A stretch of 64,000 bases of DNA from G963667675 sp965249215 (GCA_965249215.1 CBDFLN010000001.1:310001-374000), one strand, 5' to 3'. Shown: positions 54,468 to 63,351, numbered from the stretch's first letter. The notes: generated from the sequence alone by a model not told the origin. Made by a program: numbers and translations.

Positions 54468-54833
54468 TCAACCACTCCTAACTTGTGCTCCAGTCCCAGA
54501 GTCTAGCCCTGGACGGATGTTCAGGAAGCGGACTCCTTCTTGGCCGGCGGTGAACTCGTACTCGGTGTCCTTCTCGATAGCCATCACCGTTCCCGGCCCA
54601 CAGGTCCGGTCGCCTATGGTGAGCGAGCCCTCGACGATGTAGATCACCTCGTCCACAGTGTGACTGTGAGTTTCGACGGCGGAGTTTGGTTCCAGCGAGT
54701 TGATGTAGACCCACGGGCCCGTTTCCAGGTCGCCGATGAACTGGGCACCGGTTACTAAGGCACCGTCAACTCCTCGGGGCTGCCCCCAGACGCAGGGCGC
54801 TTCATCGATGTGCATGATGTTGGATTTTCCCAT
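54468..54833 (-). CDS. Cupin-domain protein, copy 1 of the duplicated block
   Basis: 121 aa: MHIDEAPCVWGQPRGVDGAL, VETHSHTVDEVIYIVEGSLT, GPGTVMAIEKDTEYEFTAG. This is a clear single cupin; HSHTVDE supplies the His and Glu metal ligands. The copy at 60734-61099 differs at two residues (Q/P and T/A) by my reading. It lies downstream of the rdhA-like gene on the same strand, with a hairpin between. Role unknown; could bind a small ligand or metal. Confidence 0.85.
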   Translation of the reverse strand: MGKSNIMHIDEAPCVWGQPRGVDGALVTGAQFIGDLETGPWVYINSLEPNSAVETHSHTVDEVIYIVEGSLTIGDRTCGPGTVMAIEKDTEYEFTAGQEGVRFLNIRPGLDSGTGAQVRSG

Positions 54834-54976
54834 CTAAAGGCTCTCCTCCTCTTACAAATATCGGGCATGCAAGGTAATTTTCAGTGGTTTAAGTCCGGTT
54901 AGGCGGCATCCAGCCGAACCGGCCATTCTGTGGGCAAAGGGCCGGGGCAGGATCCCTCAAAAAGAGCTCAAAAGTG

Positions 54977-55015
54977 AAGGCCAGCAAGACCAGTTATGAG
55001 ACCTGCTGGCCTTTT
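54977..55015 (-). terminator. Terminator-like hairpin between the rdhA-like and cupin genes
   Basis: AAGGCCAGCA and TGCTGGCCTT form a 10-base stem; the plus side ends in TTTT, while the minus side runs into CTTTTGAGCTCTTTTT. It could end the rdhA-like transcript. In unit 2 the left arm is kept (with one change) but the right arm is lost with the gene. Confidence 0.65.
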
Positions 55016-55080
55016 GTGCGATCGCGCTGATGCCACTGCAGGGGGTGCCCCTGTTCGGCAGTACCAAGGAAGCGGATTCT

Positions 55081-56361
55081 CTAGCCGTCGTCGGCGTCCT
55101 GGTCCATGATGGCTATGGCGTCACCGGTGGCCAGCTTAATAGCATCGGAGACCTCTTCTTTGAGCTTGGCCAGCATCTCTTCGCTGATTTCGCCTCCGGC
55201 AGAGACGGCCTGCTCTTTGAATTGATCGAAGGCCCACTGCTCGGCATCGCCGCGGGGCATTGAGCTGAAGAACTCCCGGTCAAAGACCGGCAACTCGCCG
55301 GGTCCGAAGTAGCCTTTGCCCTCCAGAGTGTAGCCTTCGAGGTCGTGGGTGCCCTTGCCCAGCACTTGGCCGGTCTCGGCATAGTGTTCCATCACGTTCT
55401 TCATGCCGTACTTCTGGATGGGGCACACCTTCATGCAGACGCCGCAGGCTAGATAACGGGCTATAACCGGCATACAGCGCTTATAGTAGACCTTGTTCTT
55501 TTCGGTGCCCCGCCACCAGATCTTGTCCCGCATCAAAGCCCGGCCGGGACAGCGGTTCACGCAGACCTGGCAAACCTGGCAAAAAGCGTGAATCCCGTAG
55601 TCAACGGGCTCGTCGTAAGTAACCTTGGCATCGGTGGTGATGATCATCAACCGGTTCCGACCACCTTCGTGGGGAGTAAGCAAGTAACCGCAGGCGCCCA
55701 GCTGGCCCAAGCCGGCAGCCACGAACATAGGAATCACGGGGCCGGTGGAGTCGCTGGAATGAATAACGTGGGCTCGGTAACCCAATGAGCGAATATAGTT
55801 GCCCAGCTTCAACCCAGCGGCGGCCTGGGTCCGGTAGGCGCTGGAGTGAACAATCTCGGCGTCCACGCTGGGAATGGTCTGAGTCGCCTCGAAGTCCTGC
55901 TCGTAGGCCAAGCAAATGGCGGTGGGGAACACGGTAAAGCCCCGCCATTGCTTGAAGTCGTAACGGGGATCATAGGCAGTGAGGCCCACTTCCAGAAAAC
56001 CGAGACGCCGGGCCTTATCCTTGATAGGGTCGGTAACGTCCTCTCCGGTGGGCTCGGCGGTCGGTTCCATCTCGGCGGTCTCCCGCCCCGCGAGCATCAG
56101 CCTCCGGCTTAGCTTCTCGTGCTCTCTGTCGATCTCCCGTATTTGTGCGTCGCGGTTCCTATTGGTGACGTACCAGTTTATGGAAGCGCGCTCGGTGATG
56201 TTCTGGGTCTCTAGAGAGTACTCCCGGGAATACCAATCGACCTCCCGGTTGTTAGTGGGTATGCCGGGTACTGTCTCCAACTCTTCCGGAACGGGAATAG
56301 TTACGGGGTCGTCGCCAATATGCTTGCCGGGCCTGACTACCTCGTGGCCAATCTTCAGCAT
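55081..56361 (-). CDS. RdhA-like corrinoid/iron-sulfur protein (reductive dehalogenase family, cytoplasmic type)
   Basis: About 426 aa from the ATG at 56359-56361 with GGGAGG upstream. The C-terminal part has two ferredoxin clusters: CQVCQVCVNRCP and CMPVIARYLACGVCMKVCP. Before it are RdhA landmarks such as HSSAYRTQAAAGLKLGNYIR, VIHSSDSTGPVIPMFVAAGL and GQLGACGYLLTPHEGGRNR. No twin-arginine signal, and no rdhB membrane anchor gene follows, so a respiratory role is doubtful. A soluble catabolic or unknown role is possible. It is divergently transcribed from the solute-binding gene and has lost its counterpart in unit 2. Confidence 0.83.
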   Translation of the reverse strand: MLKIGHEVVRPGKHIGDDPVTIPVPEELETVPGIPTNNREVDWYSREYSLETQNITERASINWYVTNRNRDAQIREIDREHEKLSRRLMLAGRETAEMEPTAEPTGEDVTDPIKDKARRLGFLEVGLTAYDPRYDFKQWRGFTVFPTAICLAYEQDFEATQTIPSVDAEIVHSSAYRTQAAAGLKLGNYIRSLGYRAHVIHSSDSTGPVIPMFVAAGLGQLGACGYLLTPHEGGRNRLMIITTDAKVTYDEPVDYGIHAFCQVCQVCVNRCPGRALMRDKIWWRGTEKNKVYYKRCMPVIARYLACGVCMKVCPIQKYGMKNVMEHYAETGQVLGKGTHDLEGYTLEGKGYFGPGELPVFDREFFSSMPRGDAEQWAFDQFKEQAVSAGGEISEEMLAKLKEEVSDAIKLATGDAIAIMDQDADDG

Positions 56362-56414
56362 GTCAGTTCCTCCCCAAGGTTTCACGACATGTAAATAGGC
56401 GAAGCGTCATCTGA

Positions 56415-56489
56415 ACAATAGACGTCTACTGCATTAATTGTCAACACAAAGAAGTTCAAGTTGACAATTCCCGGAACGTCGGATACGCT
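56415..56489. promoter_or_regulatory. Divergent promoters between the rdhA-like and solute-binding genes
   Basis: Rightward: -35 TTGACA at 56461-56466, 17 bases, -10 TACGCT at 56484-56489. Leftward: -35 TTGACA (plus-strand TGTCAA 56439-56444), 18 bases, -10 TATTGT (56415-56420). The two -35 boxes are in a near palindrome (TTGTCAA...TTGACAA), 16 bases apart, so a shared regulator could bind between. Confidence 0.65.
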
Positions 56490-56598
56490 AGCGCACCTTA
56501 GCCGTGGCCAATTAGCCAATCCGCAAGTTGATAACGTTGTGTTTTTCTAGGTGGCTCCCGGAAATCGTAAGTGAGTCGAACACAAGGAGAAGACGGTG

Positions 56599-58383
56599 AT
56601 GACATACAAGAAAGCTGGACTGCATCCATTTCTGATCATACTGGCCGTGGCGATGGTGTCTGTCCTCTTCGCCGTGTCCTGCGGCGGAGAGGCCACGCCA
56701 ACTGCGGTCCCCGACACAGAAGCCGCTGAGGAGGCTGCTGCCGAAGCCGCCGCTGCCGCCGAGGCAGCTGCTGCCGAAGCCGCCGCTGCCGAGGCCGCCG
56801 CTGCCGAGGCCGATGCTGCCGATGCCGATGCTGCCGAAGCCGCCGCTGCCGAAGCCGCTGCTGCTGCCGAGGCCGCCGCCGCCGAAGCCGCTGCTGCCGA
56901 AGCCGCTGCTGCTGCTGAAGCCGCCGCCGCCGAAGCCGCCGCTGCCGAGCAGGCCAAGTACGGTGGCTCACTAACCATGGCGTTTTGGGCTGATCACTCG
57001 ACGCTGGACCCGTCCTGGTCGGTGGCAGCGTTCGAGAATGCCATGATAGAGAATCTCTATGACCCACTGGTCCGTATCGAGGCTGACTTTAGCTATGCGC
57101 CGGCGCTGGCCGCGTCCTGGGAGACCAACGACGATCTGTCGTCCTACACCTTCAACCTGCGTCAGGGCGTGAAGTTCCATCACGGGAAAGAGTTCAAGGC
57201 GGAGGACGTGCTCTTTACCATGAACCGGATTCGTGATCCCGAGGCAGATAATCCGAACGCCGCCCTATTAGTGTCCGTTGAAGATATAGTCGCTCTAGAC
57301 GACTACACCGTCCGTTTCGACCTCAATGGTCCCAATGGGTTCTTCCTGGACGTCTTTTCGATCTACCCCATGCATATCCTCCCAGCCGACGTGGACGTTG
57401 ATCGGTTGACCCTGGAGGCGTTCGGCACGGGGCCCTTCACCCTTGAAGAGTGGCTGCCGGGCGAACGGGCGACAATGGTCAAGAACCCCGACTACTGGGA
57501 AGAAGGCAGGCCCTACCTGGATGAAATAGTATTCGTGGGTATCTCGGAGCCGGCAACCCGAGCCGAGGCGTTGAAGAGCGGCGACGTGGACGTGGTATAT
57601 CTCCTGGAGACCCAGAGCGTCCAAGGCATCGAGGACCATCCTGATACCAAAGTGGTAAGCGTGGCCAGCGCGGGCCACTATGGTATTGATATGGACAACA
57701 GCCGACCGCCCTTCGACAACAAGCTGGTCCGAAAGGCCTTTCAAGCCGCGACGGACCGGGAACTCATCAACCAAGCGACGACGCTGGGGCTGGGCAGTAT
57801 CACCTACGACCATCCCTTTCCGAGCAACGACTCCCGCTTCGCGCCGCAGTATGCCCCGGAATACGACCCAGAGCTGGCGAAGTCGCTTCTGGAGCAGGCC
57901 GGCTACCCTGATGGTATCGACATAATTCTTCATACAGGCGACGTCGCGCCCGGAATGATCGAGCAGGCGGTGGCATTCAAAGAGAGTGCGGCGCCCGCGG
58001 GCATTCGGGTAGAGATCCAGAGACAGCCATCGGACTCTTTCTGGTCCGAAGTGTTTATGCAAGAACCCTTCGTCGTCATCTATTGGGCACCCAGGCCCAG
58101 TATGGACACTATGCTGACGCAGGTGTATCACGGCGAGTCAGCCTATAACGCACCGCGTTACCATAACGAAACGCTTGATGAGCTGATCGAAAGGGCCAGG
58201 GGAGAGACACTGGAACAGCAAAAGGTGACCTATGCGGAGATCCAGCGCATTCTGGTAGACGATGTCCCACGTCTTGTCATCGGAAGCCCGCCGCTGTTAT
58301 ACGGCACTCGCAATAACGTACAAGATGCGGGCCCTACTCCTGTGCGCGCCAGGACTCTCAGGAACGCCTGGCTGGAGAAATAG
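56599..58383 (+). CDS. Family 5 ABC transporter solute-binding lipoprotein, copy 1
   Basis: Extracytoplasmic dipeptide/oligopeptide/nickel-type binding protein (SBP_bac_5), 594 aa. Lipoprotein signal ends LLFAVSCGG-like (AVSC, lipid Cys near residue 28). Next is a very long Ala/Glu linker of EAAAA-type repeats (about 90 residues), then the SBP core: YGGSLTMAFWADHSTLDPSW, LRQGVKFHHGKEFKAEDVLF, and FGTGPFTLEEWLPGERATMV. No permease or ATPase gene is nearby. The ATG at 56599 follows AAGGAGAAGACG. A terminator follows. Confidence 0.9.
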   Translation: MTYKKAGLHPFLIILAVAMVSVLFAVSCGGEATPTAVPDTEAAEEAAAEAAAAAEAAAAEAAAAEAAAAEADAADADAAEAAAAEAAAAAEAAAAEAAAAEAAAAAEAAAAEAAAAEQAKYGGSLTMAFWADHSTLDPSWSVAAFENAMIENLYDPLVRIEADFSYAPALAASWETNDDLSSYTFNLRQGVKFHHGKEFKAEDVLFTMNRIRDPEADNPNAALLVSVEDIVALDDYTVRFDLNGPNGFFLDVFSIYPMHILPADVDVDRLTLEAFGTGPFTLEEWLPGERATMVKNPDYWEEGRPYLDEIVFVGISEPATRAEALKSGDVDVVYLLETQSVQGIEDHPDTKVVSVASAGHYGIDMDNSRPPFDNKLVRKAFQAATDRELINQATTLGLGSITYDHPFPSNDSRFAPQYAPEYDPELAKSLLEQAGYPDGIDIILHTGDVAPGMIEQAVAFKESAAPAGIRVEIQRQPSDSFWSEVFMQEPFVVIYWAPRPSMDTMLTQVYHGESAYNAPRYHNETLDELIERARGETLEQQKVTYAEIQRILVDDVPRLVIGSPPLLYGTRNNVQDAGPTPVRARTLRNAWLEK

Positions 58384-58445
58384 GCGCCGGCTATAACACG
58401 CGCCCGCGAATCAACTTTCGGGCTGGCATACCCGGTGGGAATGAA

Positions 58446-58492
58446 CCGCGGCGCTGGCTTAGGCGTTGGTAAGCCGGTGTCGCGGTCTTTTT
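58446..58492 (+). terminator. Rho-independent terminator after solute-binding gene 1
   Basis: CCGCGGCGCTGGCTTA pairs with TAAGCCGGTGTCGCGG (a few mismatches), followed directly by TCTTTTT. The stem position after the stop and the T-run fit a terminator. Confidence 0.8.
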
Positions 58493-58624
58493 GCCTTCAG
58501 GCTGGAGCGCTCCGGCAATATAGAGATTTACTTTGCTGCGTCGTGGAACGACGCGACCAGAGCAGACCGGACAAGGCATCGATGCCCGGCATCTGCTTGT
58601 AAAAGGTTGCACATCGTGGTTGGC

Positions 58625-59850
58625 TAGTACTGGACCAAATCAGGATTGGCAGGGATAAAGGCGGTGGAGGTTGCGTCTGGCGTCTTGGGCAGTGAACCGC
58701 CAGTTAATAGTGGCCCCTCCCGCGTTCCGCTCCGACACGCAGGCTCTGACGGCTCTTTCCAGGTTGTCCTGGTCGGCGTTGCGTCCGCGCAGGCAGGCCC
58801 GGGCCAGCACGCTGAACTCGATCTCCGCCATATTCAGCCAGCTTCCGTGCTTGGGAGTGTGGTGGAACTCCAGCCGCTTGGCAATGCGCCGGGCCTCCGG
58901 GGCCGGGAAGGTCTCGTAAAGCGAGGCCAAGCGATGGGTGTTCAAGTTGTCCAAAACCAGCCGAATCACCGGGACATCGGGATATGCGTCATCCACCAGC
59001 CAGCGCATCTGGTGGGCAAAGTCCTGCATGGTGCGCCGCTTTGTTATCGCCACGTGGCGCCAGCCCCGGCGGGGCTCGCAAGCCAGGAACAGGTTGCGCG
59101 TGCCCGCCCTCTGGTATTCGTAGTCCTCACGCCTCGGCCTCCCAGGCTGTGCTGGCAGCGGTTCCCTGACGTCGGCCAGCAACTGGGTGCAGGTCTCGTC
59201 AAAACAGACCACCGGCCTCTGCGGGTCATAGGGCTCGGCGTAGAGGTCCAGCACGTCCTCCATGGCCGCCACGAACTCGCCGCCTACCTTGGGGATGCAC
59301 CATTGTTGTTTCCGCCACGGCTTGAGCGTGTTTTTTTTAGCCGCAGGCGCACCGTCTCGGGAGACAAAGACTCCACCAAGCCCAACTCCACCACCTTGCC
59401 CGCCAGGGCTCGCATGGTCCAGTGGTCATGGCCATCAGGCGCTGGGCTACAGGCCATGGCTATCAGGTGGGCTTCCACCCTGTCGTCTACCTTTCTGGGC
59501 CGGTTAACCTGGTTATGGTGCCTCAGCACCTCGTCGAGTCCTTCCTCGGCATACCGCCGCTTGGTGCGGAACACGGTCCGCTCCGACACGTCCAGAGCGG
59601 TGGCCACTTGGGGCCCGGTCCAGCCTTCATCTATCTTGAGCAGGATCCGCGCCCGGGTGATGGCCTGGGCGGAACTCCTGCCAGCCCTGATCATCCTCCT
59701 GAGCCGTCCCTTTTCCTGTGTTGCCAGCCGGACTCCGTATTTCCCCTGCACCATGACCACCTCACGTCCCACAACCCTTCGTCTATCCCCAAGGTAGCAT
59801 CCCATCTGGGCTCATGTATTTACTGACAATACCAGTTTGGCCGAATACTA
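58625..59850 (-). mobile_element. IS630-family insertion sequence, copy 3 (diverged, 1226 bp)
   Basis: Ends CTAGTACTGGACCAAATCAG and CTAGTATTCGGCCAAACTGG (right end inward) form imperfect inverted repeats; TA lies at both borders. It is related to copies 1 and 2 but clearly diverged. It lacks their 23- and 25-base insertions. Confidence 0.85.
58640..59754 (-). CDS. IS630 transposase copy 3 (two frames joined at an A8 run)
   Basis: First frame 59754 to about 59284: HTH VATALDVSERTVFRTKRRYA. Second frame down to 58640: WCIPKVGGEFVAAMEDVLD, FDETCTQLLADV, VLDNLNTHRLASLYE, SWLNMAEIEFSVLARACL, then end NLHRLYPCQS. All three DDE residues are kept. A run of eight A at about 59331-59338 lets a -1 shift join LKK to NTLKPWRKQQ. 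The same position is used in copies 1 and 2, so programmed frameshifting is likely. Probably functional. Confidence 0.8.
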
Positions 59851-59987
59851 GTTTCACCCCGGAACGGACTTTTTTGAGACCCAGTCCTCTGAGACGAATC
59901 CCTCCGCTACCGGGGGATGGGAGGGGATTCGTCTCGGTTAATTTGATACACTAAGCTCCAAGTGAACCACACCGCAAAGGAGTAGTG

Positions 59988-60440
59988 ATGGCACGAGTCA
60001 GACATATTGCCTTGCATACCCGGGACCCCGCTAAGACGGCACGTTTCTACAAGGAGGTTTTCGGATTGCAGGAGTTAAGCCGGACGCCCAGGGATTCGAG
60101 CAAAGGGATTGTCTGGGACCCATCCACGGTCGTTTTGAGCGACGGCTACATTGTCTTTGCGATCCTCAAATATGGAAGCGAGTACGCGCCCAACCTGGGA
60201 GAGGGGCCTTCAACAGTGGAGGGCGTTCACCACATCGGATTCGACGTAGACGACATCGGCGAAACCGTCGCTGCCTTCAAGGGAGCCGGCGCCACAGAGT
60301 GCCCGGGCAGCCTCCCCCCGTCGTTTTTTAAATGCAAGGGCCCCGATGGGTTGATGATCGACATAGCGAAGCGGGGCTGGGACGAGATAATCAAAGCAAG
60401 GACCCATCTCTTGCACTTAGTATCGGCCCCCGCGGACTAA
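59988..60440 (+). CDS. VOC family protein
   Basis: About 150 aa from the ATG at 59988, with AAAGGAG 6-12 bases upstream. It reads RHIALHTRDPAKTARFYKEV, then GIVWDPSTVVLSDGYIVFAI, HHIGFDVDDIGETVAAFKGA and PDGLMIDIAKRGW. Metal-binding His and Glu/Asp positions resemble the lactoylglutathione lyase/dioxygenase fold. It stands between IS630 copy 3 and unit 2 of the duplicated block. Function unknown. Confidence 0.8.
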   Translation: MARVRHIALHTRDPAKTARFYKEVFGLQELSRTPRDSSKGIVWDPSTVVLSDGYIVFAILKYGSEYAPNLGEGPSTVEGVHHIGFDVDDIGETVAAFKGAGATECPGSLPPSFFKCKGPDGLMIDIAKRGWDEIIKARTHLLHLVSAPAD

Positions 60441-60488
60441 CACACCCTAATTCCGGCTCGCAAACAAGGGATGAAAGCTCCGCCTTCC

Positions 60489-60733
60489 TTACCGAGCTCG
60501 TACAATTTGAACAATTCCGCCAACCTGGCCAATTCCACATAAGTAGTCTTGGTCCGGAATGTTGAAGGACCCTGCAGCGGGACCATTGAGCCATCGGCAT
60601 TAAAGCGTCAGGAAGCTGCTGAACTCTCCCGGCATCACTTCCCGTCCGCCGTCTTGTGACTACACTAAACCTGCGCGCCTAGACTGTATAGCTTGCACGG
60701 CTCCCGGCGCTAGTACTCCGTCTAAGGGTCGGC
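60489..60733. repeat. Start of duplicated block, unit 2 (upstream part)
   Basis: Matches 54223-54467 closely. No gene supported. Begins inside the 3' flank of the VOC gene (near CCGAGCTCGTACAATTTGAA). Confidence 0.8.
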
Positions 60734-61099
60734 TCAACCACTCCTAACTTGCGCGCCAGCCCCAGAGTCTAGCCCTGGACGGATGTTCAGGAAGCGGACT
60801 CCTTCTGGGCCGGCGGTGAACTCGTACTCGGTGTCCTTCTCGATAGCCATCACCGTTCCCGGCCCACAGGTCCGGTCGCCTATGGTGAGCGAGCCCTCGA
60901 CGATGTAGATCACCTCGTCCACAGTGTGACTGTGAGTTTCGACGGCGGAGTTTGGTTCCAGCGAGTTGATGTAGACCCACGGGCCCGTTTCCAGGTCGCC
61001 GATGAACTGGGCACCGGTTACTAAGGCACCGTCAACTCCTCGGGGCTGCCCCCAGACGCAGGGCGCTTCATCGATGTGCATGATGTTGGATTTTCCCAT
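60734..61099 (-). CDS. Cupin-domain protein, copy 2 of the duplicated block
   Basis: 121 aa, same as copy 1 at 54468 except for two residues near the C-terminus (AGPEGVRF and DSGAGAQ). Same HSHTVDE metal motif. Upstream, the rdhA-like gene is deleted, so it now follows a short remnant. Near identity suggests either recent duplication or gene conversion. Confidence 0.85.
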   Translation of the reverse strand: MGKSNIMHIDEAPCVWGQPRGVDGALVTGAQFIGDLETGPWVYINSLEPNSAVETHSHTVDEVIYIVEGSLTIGDRTCGPGTVMAIEKDTEYEFTAGPEGVRFLNIRPGLDSGAGAQVRSG

Positions 61100-61261
61100 C
61101 TAAAGGCTCTCCTCCTCTTACAAATATCGGGCATGCAAGGTAATTTTCAGTGGTTTAAGTCCGGTTAGGCGGCATCCAGCCGAACCGGCCATTCTGTGGG
61201 CAAAGGGCCGGGGCAGGATCCCTCAAAAAGAGCTCAAATGTGAAGGCCAACAAGACCGGTT

Positions 61262-61383
61262 GCCTCCCGGTTGTTGGTCCGTATGCCGGGCAGTGTCTCC
61301 AACTCTTCCGGAACGGGAATAGTTACGGGGTCGTCGCCAACATGCTTGCCAGGCCTGACTACCTCGTGGCCAATCTTCAGCAT
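61262..61383 (-). pseudogene. Remnant of the rdhA-like gene in unit 2
   Basis: Keeps only the start: ATG at 61381-61383 followed by LKIGHEVVRPGKHVGDDPV, and PVPEELETLPGIRTNNR by comparison with unit 1. The deletion joins this N-terminal segment to the terminator/cupin side at about 61261. Roughly 1.2 kb is missing compared with unit 1. Confidence 0.85.
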
Positions 61384-61482
61384 GTCAGTTCCTCCCCAGG
61401 GTTTCACGACATGTAAATCGGCGAAGCGTCATCTGAACAGTAGACGTCTGCTGCATTAATTGTCAACACGAAGTAGTTTAAG

Positions 61483-61511
61483 TTGACAAATACCGCAACG
61501 TCGGATACGCT
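61483..61511 (+). promoter_or_regulatory. Promoter of solute-binding gene 2
   Basis: -35 TTGACA (61483-61488), 17 bases, -10 TACGCT (61506-61511), the same as in unit 1. The leftward TTGACA is kept as well, though its gene is nearly gone. Confidence 0.65.
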
Positions 61512-61620
61512 AGCGCACTCTAACCCTGGCCAATTAGCAAGTCCGCAAGCAGATAACGTTGTGTTTTTCTAGGTGGCTGCCAGAAATCGTAAGTATATCG
61601 ACCATAAGGAGAGGACGGTG

Positions 61621-63351
61621 ATGGCACACAAGAAAGGTGGACTGCATCCGTTTCTGATCATACTCGCCGTGGCGATGGTGTCTGTCCTCTTCGCCGTGTC
61701 CTGCGGCGGAGAGGCCACCGAGGCCCCTGCCACCGAGGCCCCTGCCACCGAGGCCCCTGCCACTGAAGCCCCTGCCACCGAGGCCCCTGCCACCGAGGCC
61801 CCTGCCACCGAGGCCCCTGCCACCGAGGCCCCTGCCACCGAGGCCCCTGCCACCGAGGCCCCTGCCACCGAGGCCCCTGCTACCGAGGCCGACGACGAGG
61901 CCGCTGCTGCCGAGCAGGCCAAGTACGGTGGCTCACTAACGATGGCGTTTTTTGCGGACCACTCGACGCTGGACCCGGCCTTCTCGATAACTGGGATCGA
62001 GACGGGCATCATAGAGAATGTCTATGATCCCCTGCTCCGTGTCGAGCATGGCTTTTCCTATTCGCCGGCGCTGGCCACGTCCTGGGAGGCCAACGACGAC
62101 CTCTCGTCCTACACCTTCCACCTGCGTAAGGGCGTGAAGTTCCATCACGGTAAGGATTTCAAGGCGGAGGACGTGCTCTTTACCATGAACCGGCATCTTG
62201 ATTCCGAGGTCTCGACTCCGTACTCCGCCCAATTCGAATCCGTTGACCAGATAGTCGCCGTCGACGACTACACCGTCCGTTTTGACCTCAAGGGCCCCAA
62301 TGGGTTCTTCCTGGACATCTTTTCAATCTACCAAACGCATATCCTCCCCGCCGACGTGGATCTCGATCGGTTGACCCTGGAAGCGTTCGGCACGGGGCCC
62401 TTCATCCTTGAAGAGTGGCTGGTGGGCGAACGCGCGACACTAGTGCGGAACCCCGACTACTGGGAGGAAGGCAGGCCCTACCTGGATGAACTAGTCTTGG
62501 TGGGTATCGCGGAGGCGGCAACCCGAGCCGAGGCGCTCAAGAGCGGCGACGTGGACTGGGTATATCGCCTGGAACCCCAGAGCGTCCCTGGTGTCGAGGC
62601 CCATCCCGAGACCAAAGTGTTGAGCGTGGCCACCACGGGCAACATTGGGCTAACAATGGACAACAGCCAACCGCCCTTCGACAACAAGCTGGTCCGGCAG
62701 GCCTTTCAAGCCGCGACGAACCGGGAACTCATCAACCAAGCAGCGCTGCAGGGGCTGGGCAGTATCGCCTACGACCATTCCATTCCGAGCAGCGACCCCC
62801 GCTTCGCGTCGCAGTATGCGCCCCCGGAATACGACATAGAGCTGGCGAAGTCGCTTCTGGAGCAGGCCGGCTACCCTAATGGTATCGACGTGACTCTTCA
62901 TACAGGCGACGTTGGGCCCGGAATGATCGAGCTGGCGGTGGCATTCAAAGAGAGTGCGGCGCCAGCGGGCATTCGGGTAGAGGTCCAGAGACAGCCATCG
63001 GACGCTTTCTGGACCGAAGTGTTTATGCAACAACCCTTCGTCATCATCTTTTGGGGGCCCAGGCCCAATACGGACGCCATCCTGACCCAAGCGTATCACA
63101 GCAATTCAGTCTGGAACGCGAATCGTTACTTTAACGATTCGGTTGACGAGCTGATCGAAAAGGCCAGGGGAGAGACACTGGAACAGCAAAGGGAGACCTA
63201 TGGGGAGGTCCAGCGCATTCTGATCGAAGATGTACCAGGTCTTGTCATCGCAATCCAGCCGCTGATATACGGCGTTCGAAATAACGTACAAGATGCAGGC
63301 CCCAATCCTGTGGAAAAATTGAATCTCAGGAACGCCTGGCTGGATAAATAG
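61621..63351 (+). CDS. Family 5 ABC transporter solute-binding lipoprotein, copy 2
   Basis: 576 aa, paralogue of the copy at 56599. Signal peptide and lipobox (AVSCGG) are nearly the same. The linker is replaced by an 11-fold ATEAP repeat (15-base units, from about 61715), then DDEAAAAEQAKYGG and the SBP core, which differs in many positions (for example FADHSTLDPAFSITG versus FWADHSTLDPSWSVAA). ATG at 61621 with AAGGAGAGGACGG upstream. No transporter membrane genes are near. Confidence 0.9.
   Translation: MAHKKGGLHPFLIILAVAMVSVLFAVSCGGEATEAPATEAPATEAPATEAPATEAPATEAPATEAPATEAPATEAPATEAPATEAPATEADDEAAAAEQAKYGGSLTMAFFADHSTLDPAFSITGIETGIIENVYDPLLRVEHGFSYSPALATSWEANDDLSSYTFHLRKGVKFHHGKDFKAEDVLFTMNRHLDSEVSTPYSAQFESVDQIVAVDDYTVRFDLKGPNGFFLDIFSIYQTHILPADVDLDRLTLEAFGTGPFILEEWLVGERATLVRNPDYWEEGRPYLDELVLVGIAEAATRAEALKSGDVDWVYRLEPQSVPGVEAHPETKVLSVATTGNIGLTMDNSQPPFDNKLVRQAFQAATNRELINQAALQGLGSIAYDHSIPSSDPRFASQYAPPEYDIELAKSLLEQAGYPNGIDVTLHTGDVGPGMIELAVAFKESAAPAGIRVEVQRQPSDAFWTEVFMQQPFVIIFWGPRPNTDAILTQAYHSNSVWNANRYFNDSVDELIEKARGETLEQQRETYGEVQRILIEDVPGLVIAIQPLIYGVRNNVQDAGPNPVEKLNLRNAWLDK

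Noticed and set aside
54107..60490. tRNA-Ser as an attachment site for the duplicated block
   Set aside because: No copy of the tRNA 3' end is found at the second unit, and no integrase is present.
61715..61890. 15-base repeats as a CRISPR-like array
   Set aside because: Units are 15 bases, contiguous and in frame, without spacers; they encode a protein linker.
61569..62012. Antisense frame with GASVA repeats
   Set aside because: It is the reverse translation of the ATEAP repeat region of the binding protein.
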